Below, in pieces: positions 59,471 through 64,000 of a stretch of 64,000 bases of DNA. A program made the position numbers and the translations under genes. Under the pieces are notes generated by a model. The model was not told where the DNA came from. It made no database searches and saw nothing but the letters and a program-made list of their open reading frames with translations. The stretch covers positions 558,001 through 622,000 of the forward strand of contig JARFXM010000003.1 of NCBI GenBank assembly GCA_029532625.1, in the 5' to 3' direction. The stretch's first letter is position 1; each line of letters starts with the position of its first letter. The stretch is from Lomentospora prolificans (Eukaryota; Ascomycota; Sordariomycetes; Microascales; Microascaceae).

Positions 59471-60838
59471 GGCGCCTGTGGGTTAAAATGGGCAATGACT
59501 ATTGGTAAATAAAGGTTGGATTTCAGAGCAGCCACCTTTTGCCCTTCTTGGCTTTAGAGGATTGGGATCTTTTATCGTCGTTTGGAAGTCTGAAGGAGAC
59601 CAAGATACGATCTTGCCGTTCATTACCGCCTAGCCTTGTTGGGCTTTGGAACAATGGAAGCCGAAAATGGAGTAAGCTCGGATAAACGCCCCCAGCCTGT
59701 TCCTTGCCAGCCATCTCTTGCTTCTCAGTAATACGTTTGTGTTGTTTGTGCGCACGTAATCCAACGGGTTTCTGGGCCGCAACCACTCAATTGGACCAAG
59801 CTGCCAAGCGGCCCCCACTTCCCCTTCTGGGAGGCAAGAGCCCGTCGATCCCCCGTGGCACAGTAGTACGTCCGACGAACACGGCGTGCCCCAGTGTACT
59901 AGTACCCGACGGGGAGAGAAGCCAACCACTGTCACGCGAGTACCTGGAACGGCTCCAAAACTTTGAAGGGCCCAAGAGAAACAGTGCTCAGCATCAGCAA
60001 TCCCCTTTTTGGGTTTCCCAGGCGCAATCTTATTGTTGAGATTATCGGTTCGGGCAAGCATCTCACAATAAAGCTGGAAAAAGGAAGCATCTCCTGACGG
60101 GGCGTCCAAGAGGGCGCACCAAGACGCTGGGCGGCTCGAGAGTCTGGAAAAAGCTCGTGATATGTGACGAGAGGACAAATCCACTCACGTAATGTTCCAG
60201 GTCCCCGATTCCCGAATATCCGCCCCAGAGGCGAACATGTGCCAGAGATGATGTCTTGGCGTAGGCCCTGAACCCGCAATTTGCATCGGACGCCGAGGAT
60301 ACTGGCCCAGAAGGGTCAAGAAAGGGGAAAGCGGAAACGGTAAGCCAATCTCCGCCCGAGCTTGGCCCTGGAGAGAATGAATGCGTGGGCTTGGGAATAG
60401 CGAGCAACGTTTGGGTGCTTTCGAGGCGACTTTTCTGTCTGCTGTTTGGCTTTTTTTCTTTCTCTCACAATATAGTTCTTCAGGAGTCGCTGCGGATCGG
60501 GACTCCAACGCCCCCACTTCTGAAATTCCTCAACCTTCGATAATCCTGCAGCCGAACCCTCAACGCTCTGCAGCTTCTAGAATTCAAACCTCTTCCGGTC
60601 CGGTTTGCGGCATTATCCCGCTCTTCGTCTTTTGATTCGCACATCTCCGCCTTTCTCCTCACCCGATCCGACGCGGCAATCTCGTAGGACCCTCCTTCCT
60701 CCTCTTCCTCTACTTTGGCTTGCTGGCTTCTTTGCACTTCGATAAACCTCCTGAATCCTTCAACCTTCTGTCCTCCCCAGGGAATCTTCAAATTCTCCTT
60801 TTCCCTATCCTTCTTTCAACCAACATCCGACTTGTCAA

Positions 60839-60898
60839 ATGACCTTTGCTTGGCCTCTACCTCACCTTTGTCTCTCCCTTTTCTTCTCCACAGTATAG
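60839..60898 (+). promoter_or_regulatory. possible upstream ORF, PAQR leader
   Basis: ATG followed by 18 codons and TAG in the C/T-rich leader of the PAQR gene. Counts as an upstream ORF only if transcription starts before it and the region is not spliced out. Confidence 0.35.
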
Positions 60899-61263
60899 AA
60901 GCTTAAAACCCGATAGATCCCTGGCATTGTTTCGTCTCACGCAAAGTTTCCACTCACTCCTCCGAAACCTGTGTGAACCAAGGAAGTTGATCGACGTCTC
61001 GCGCTTGTTCTTCCCGTGTCCCTCATCTGCACTTCAGTTCTCCAATCTCCGGCATCGCGGCCCTAGATCCTGACGCCCGACGCCTGTACCAACAACTGCC
61101 TCGAGGCCCTTAAACTCGTATTCTTGATTCGCTCGCGACGCTCCCCGAGACTGGACGTCAATCAGCTTTATTCGATCCACGACCGCTTAGTGTAACTTCG
61201 TGTCCTCGAGCTCCTATCATCCTTAACTTGCTATCCCGTCCTGGACAGTCTCGATCGACTCGT

Positions 61264-61293
61264 ATGGCCAATCTCGAAGTTCAGAGCTCCTAA
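61264..61293 (+). promoter_or_regulatory. possible upstream ORF, PAQR leader
   Basis: Nine-codon frame (MANLEVQSS then TAA), 78 bases before the main start codon, in the leader of the PAQR gene; likely to lie in the mRNA. Confidence 0.45.
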
Positions 61294-61371
61294 TCCCACA
61301 TTCGATTCTTCCCCAAACCTCACTGGGCTCTATACTTTATCTATCCACTTGTCGCTCCCGCATCCGTAACC

Positions 61372-62987
61372 ATGGATCTTTCGTCCGAACTGTCGACCCT
61401 GCCCTCGGGCTGCGCGTCTCCCCCATCTGAAGATACCTTGGCCACTACTGTCACCAGTACAGACCTTACCACAGCAGCTCCCGGCGGCGCCAGGCGCCGG
61501 AGACGGCATTCGTTCTTCATCCCCCGAAGGAAGTCCATCGTTCACCAGATCATTGATACAGAGGAGGGTCTATTACTTAGGGTTAGTAGCCGGTCCTGCT
61601 CGGCTCGCTCTCTCTCTCTCGGAGTGGTTACTCGTCTAACACTCATCTACCATAGGTCTCTATCTTTCTTGCCGAACTCGAACGAAGACTTGAACAAATT
61701 GAAAGCCAAGCCGATCTCAAGGTGGATTCAAGCATCTCTAAGGCCTTCGCGACGCTACAAGAGATTCGTGCGAGGTGTTCCTTCGCCTCGGGAGAAGTGA
61801 TTGGTGCTGGTCGTCGCAGATTGCACATCATGGTCGAGACGCTAGAGAGCCGATACAACGAGGGATTGGCTGCCGCGGAAAGCCTGAACGAGAAGGCTTG
61901 TATCGGCATAGAGCTCCTTGATAACATGCTTACGGAGTTTGAAAGCCGCGCATACAAGCTGAGGGAACAGGGCCTCGCTAATGCCGCCGACACGGCGTCT
62001 GCCCTACTAGACGAGGGACGTCATGCCATGAATGAGAGCCTCGAGAGGGCCAAGGAGGTCGTAGAAGAGGGCATGGAGCGTGCTATTCGCGCCGCCGAGT
62101 CGTTAGAGGAGCACATCCAGATGGCTATTGCAAGGGCGCGAGAGTCACGGCTGATCCACTATGACGACCTCCCTGTGCCATGGAGGATTAACCCTCACAT
62201 TCGCGAGGGCTACCGCTTCATCGAGTCCAAGAAGGACTGCGTTTACTCAGCCTTTAGCGTCTCTAATGAGCTTGTCAACATCTGGTCACACGCACTCGGC
62301 CTAATAGTAGTTCTTTCCATCGCCTTCTACTTCTATCCCACAAGCCCCAACTTCTCTACCAGTTCCAAGACCGACATCTTCATCGCTGCCGTCTTCTTCT
62401 TCACCGCCTGCCTCACGCTCGCCTGCTCCACGGTCTGGCACACCATGAACGCGGTCGCTGACGTTGACGCGATATCCCTCTTTGCCTGCGTCGACTACAC
62501 GGGCATCAGCGTTCTCATTGCGGCCTCCATCATGACTACCGAGTGGACCGCCTTCTACTGCGATCCTTTCAGCCGCTGGGTCTACCTCAGCATCACTACC
62601 TTCCTGGGCCTCGGCGGCGTTATCCTCCCCTGGAACCCGCGCTTCAACGATGCCAACATGGCCTGGGTCCGCGTCGCATTTTACGTAGGCCTCGGCGCCA
62701 CCGGCTTCCTCCCCATTCTCCAGCTCTGGTTCTCCCACGGCCCGGACTTTGTCTACGAGTTCTACTCGCCCATCGTCAAGTCTATTCTCGTGTACCTCGC
62801 CGGCGCGCTCGTGTACGCTAGCAAGGTTCCCGAGCGGTGGTGTCCGGGCATGTTCGACTACGTTGGCGGCAGCCACAACCTCTGGCATCTTGCCGTGCTA
62901 GGCGGTATCCTATTCCACTACACCGCCATGCAGGAGTTTTTCAGCAACGCCTTCCAGAGGGCGCAGAGCGGTTGTCCCGTTTACTAA
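61372..62987 (+). CDS. PAQR / hemolysin III family membrane protein (Izh3-type)
   Basis: Seven-helix protein of the adiponectin-receptor-like family; fungal members (Izh) affect zinc and sterol homeostasis. Exon 1 61372-61581, intron 61582-61655 (74 bases, donor GTTAGT, acceptor CATAG), exon 2 61656-62987; 513 residues. The N-terminal 260 residues are soluble: a Ser/Thr/Arg-rich start with RRRRHSFFIPRRKS, then an Ala/Glu/Arg-rich coiled-coil-like region (about 150-235), as in the long-tailed Izh3 type. The core starts INPHIREGYR, then SNELVNIWSHALG (H282). The presumed metal ligands are H332 (TVWHTMNA), D350 (CVDYTGIS) and H477/H481 (GSHNLWHLAVLGG), the H-x3-H of the family. The chain ends GCPVY without a long tail. 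All key residues are present. Confidence 0.93.
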
Positions 62988-63420
62988 AGGCGCTGCAGAC
63001 GCCTCCGGGGACGCCGCTCCGCCCTCTCAATCGCTTTGCCGGATCACTCGACGAGTAAGACTTACGACACTATGTCTGGAACATCCTTGTTTTCTCCTTG
63101 AAAATGAATGAGTTTTTGGTTAAATCAGGGATATCTAAATGAGTGATGCCGACCTCTTTCTTCGTTACTTGCACTTTCTTGTGCGGGAATATAATGCAAA
63201 CCTATTCATACAGACAGAAAACAACCGCCGGCCAAACGCCAGAAAACCGATGTATATCCCTAATGAGTGTGAGAGGAAGAAAGTGAAGAAGAAGAAGAAG
63301 AAGAGGGAGAAAAGAAGGAGTGTCTAAAAAGAGGTCGGGTACGCAGTTTTAACTACAATTCAGAATGAGATGCTTTCGCGAGGCTCTCCACGTACTTCAG
63401 CAATTCGACTGACGTCGTTT
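62988..63420. other. noncoding, convergent 3' ends
   Basis: 433 bases between the PAQR stop (plus) and the stop of the right-edge gene (minus). A GAA-rich run lies near 63270-63325. No gene. Confidence 0.7.
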
Positions 63421-64000
63421 TCATACCAACAAAACTGCCACGACAACCGCAATGGCGAGACTGAATACAACGCCCCTCATGTCTGACTGGGCTTGCGAGA
63501 CGGGAACCGGCGATATTGTGCCATTGCCACGGACGTTGCCGACACCTGTGCCGGTGGGGAGGGCAATACCCGCGGCACCCGTTCCTGAGGGTCGGATAGT
63601 GGCGGTCCCGTTGTTCCTGATTGGAGTCGTCTGGTTCCTGTTCCGGCCTCCGCGGTGCTTGCGGCTGAAGGTAGAGGCGGTGAAGCCGCCGTCTTCGTCG
63701 TCGAGGGAAGCTGAGGCTGCGGGGATGTTGAAGCCAGCGTTGGCTGCGCATGCTTCCAGAGACTCGGACTGTTGGAACGATCAATGTCAGCGGCTGGGTT
63801 TTCACTCCCCCATCTTCTTCGGTGGCCTACCTCGAGGCAGCAGTAACCTGCTACAGGGGCACACCAGGATCCTTGGCTACAGAAGCTAAAGTCCGTTTCG
63901 GCGCAGCACGTCTATTCCTCCTGTCAGCCTTACTTTTCGTTTTACTTATTTTTTTTTTCTCACTCGAACCCCTTACCTGTTCCTCGGAGGGGTTGAAGCA
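63421..64000 (-). CDS. secreted Cys-rich, probably GPI-anchored protein, 5' end missing
   Basis: The 3' part of a gene running off the right edge. Exons 64000-63977, 63911-63831 and 63768-63421; introns 65 and 62 bases, GT-AG, phase 0; about 150 residues seen. The first two exons encode CFNPSEEQ and then TCCAETDFSFCSQGSWCAPV followed by AGYCCLE, a compact Cys-rich module of a kind seen in extracellular fungal proteins. The last exon has Asn/Thr/Gly-rich text with N-glycosylation sites (NQT, NNGT, NGT) and ends DMRGVVFSLAIAVVVAVLLV with the stop right after the hydrophobic run. That end is a GPI-attachment signal or, less likely, a membrane anchor. The first acceptor must be ...AATAG (63912), since using the earlier ...GACAG brings in a stop. 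Function unknown; a signal peptide would lie beyond the window. Confidence 0.75.

Larger units (their letters stand above)
59471..61371. promoter_or_regulatory. divergent region thoc5 / PAQR with long leader
   Basis: 1.9 kb between divergent start codons. From about 60480 the plus strand is strongly C/T-rich right up to the PAQR start, the usual look of a long fungal 5' leader. Within it are short upstream frames at 60839-60898 and 61264-61293. A minus-strand frame at 59630-60184 (184 codons) has no domain or bias and was not accepted. Confidence 0.55.

Noticed and set aside
59630..60184. 184-codon minus-strand frame upstream of thoc5
   Set aside because: No start context, domain, codon bias or splice partner; sits where the thoc5 promoter should be.
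1..64000. CRISPR array, rRNA, intact transposon or secondary-metabolite cluster
   Set aside because: No regularly spaced repeats, no rRNA-like blocks, no transposase or reverse transcriptase motifs, and no synthase-type genes were seen.

Overview
The window is nuclear DNA of a filamentous ascomycete (Pezizomycotina, most likely a Sordariomycete). The evidence is short introns of 48 to 219 bases with GTAAGT- or GTATGT-like donors, monocistronic genes on both strands, C-rich third codon positions, Ser/Pro-rich disordered proteins typical of the group, and long pyrimidine-rich leaders. Genus cannot be fixed from the sequence alone. I see no tRNA, rRNA, CRISPR array or intact transposon.

Layout. 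1-15.8 kb holds one gene, a disordered conserved fungal protein at 1747-2901(-), followed by 12.9 kb of gene-poor DNA with homopolymers and three strong hairpins. 15.8-24 kb holds an F-box/leucine-rich protein (-) and glycogen synthase (-). 24-31 kb is again gene-poor, with one unresolved coding-like locus near 30 kb. 31-54 kb is a dense housekeeping block: HID1-family Golgi/trafficking protein (-), INO80 subunit Ies1 (-), nucleoporin Pom34 (+), a giant sacsin-type GHKL ATPase of the DUF3684 type ending in a metalloprotease-like zinc motif (-), an MMTAG2-like RS/RD protein (-), a nucleolar FKBP prolyl isomerase (-) and a membrane GT2 glycosyltransferase (-). 54-58.7 kb is gene-poor with one degenerate coding-like stretch. 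58.7-64 kb holds THO-complex subunit Thoc5 (-), a PAQR/Izh3-type membrane receptor (+), and the 3' part of a secreted Cys-rich, probably GPI-anchored protein running off the right edge (-).

The genes do not form one pathway. Several concern the nucleus (Ies1 chromatin remodelling, Pom34 nuclear pore, Thoc5 mRNA export, nucleolar FKBP, MMTAG2-like), others the secretory and membrane system (HID1, GT2, PAQR, GPI-type protein). Exon structures were worked out by hand: for each gene the stated GT-AG junctions give an uninterrupted reading frame, except for two breaks at C homopolymers (F-box gene C7; HID1 gene C8).

The most interesting object is the 1761-residue protein at 39713-45115: an N-terminal Bergerat-fold ATPase joined to a C-terminal HExxHxxxxxH zinc-protease-like site. 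Both termini carry recognisable catalytic motifs, and I know of no described function for the combination.
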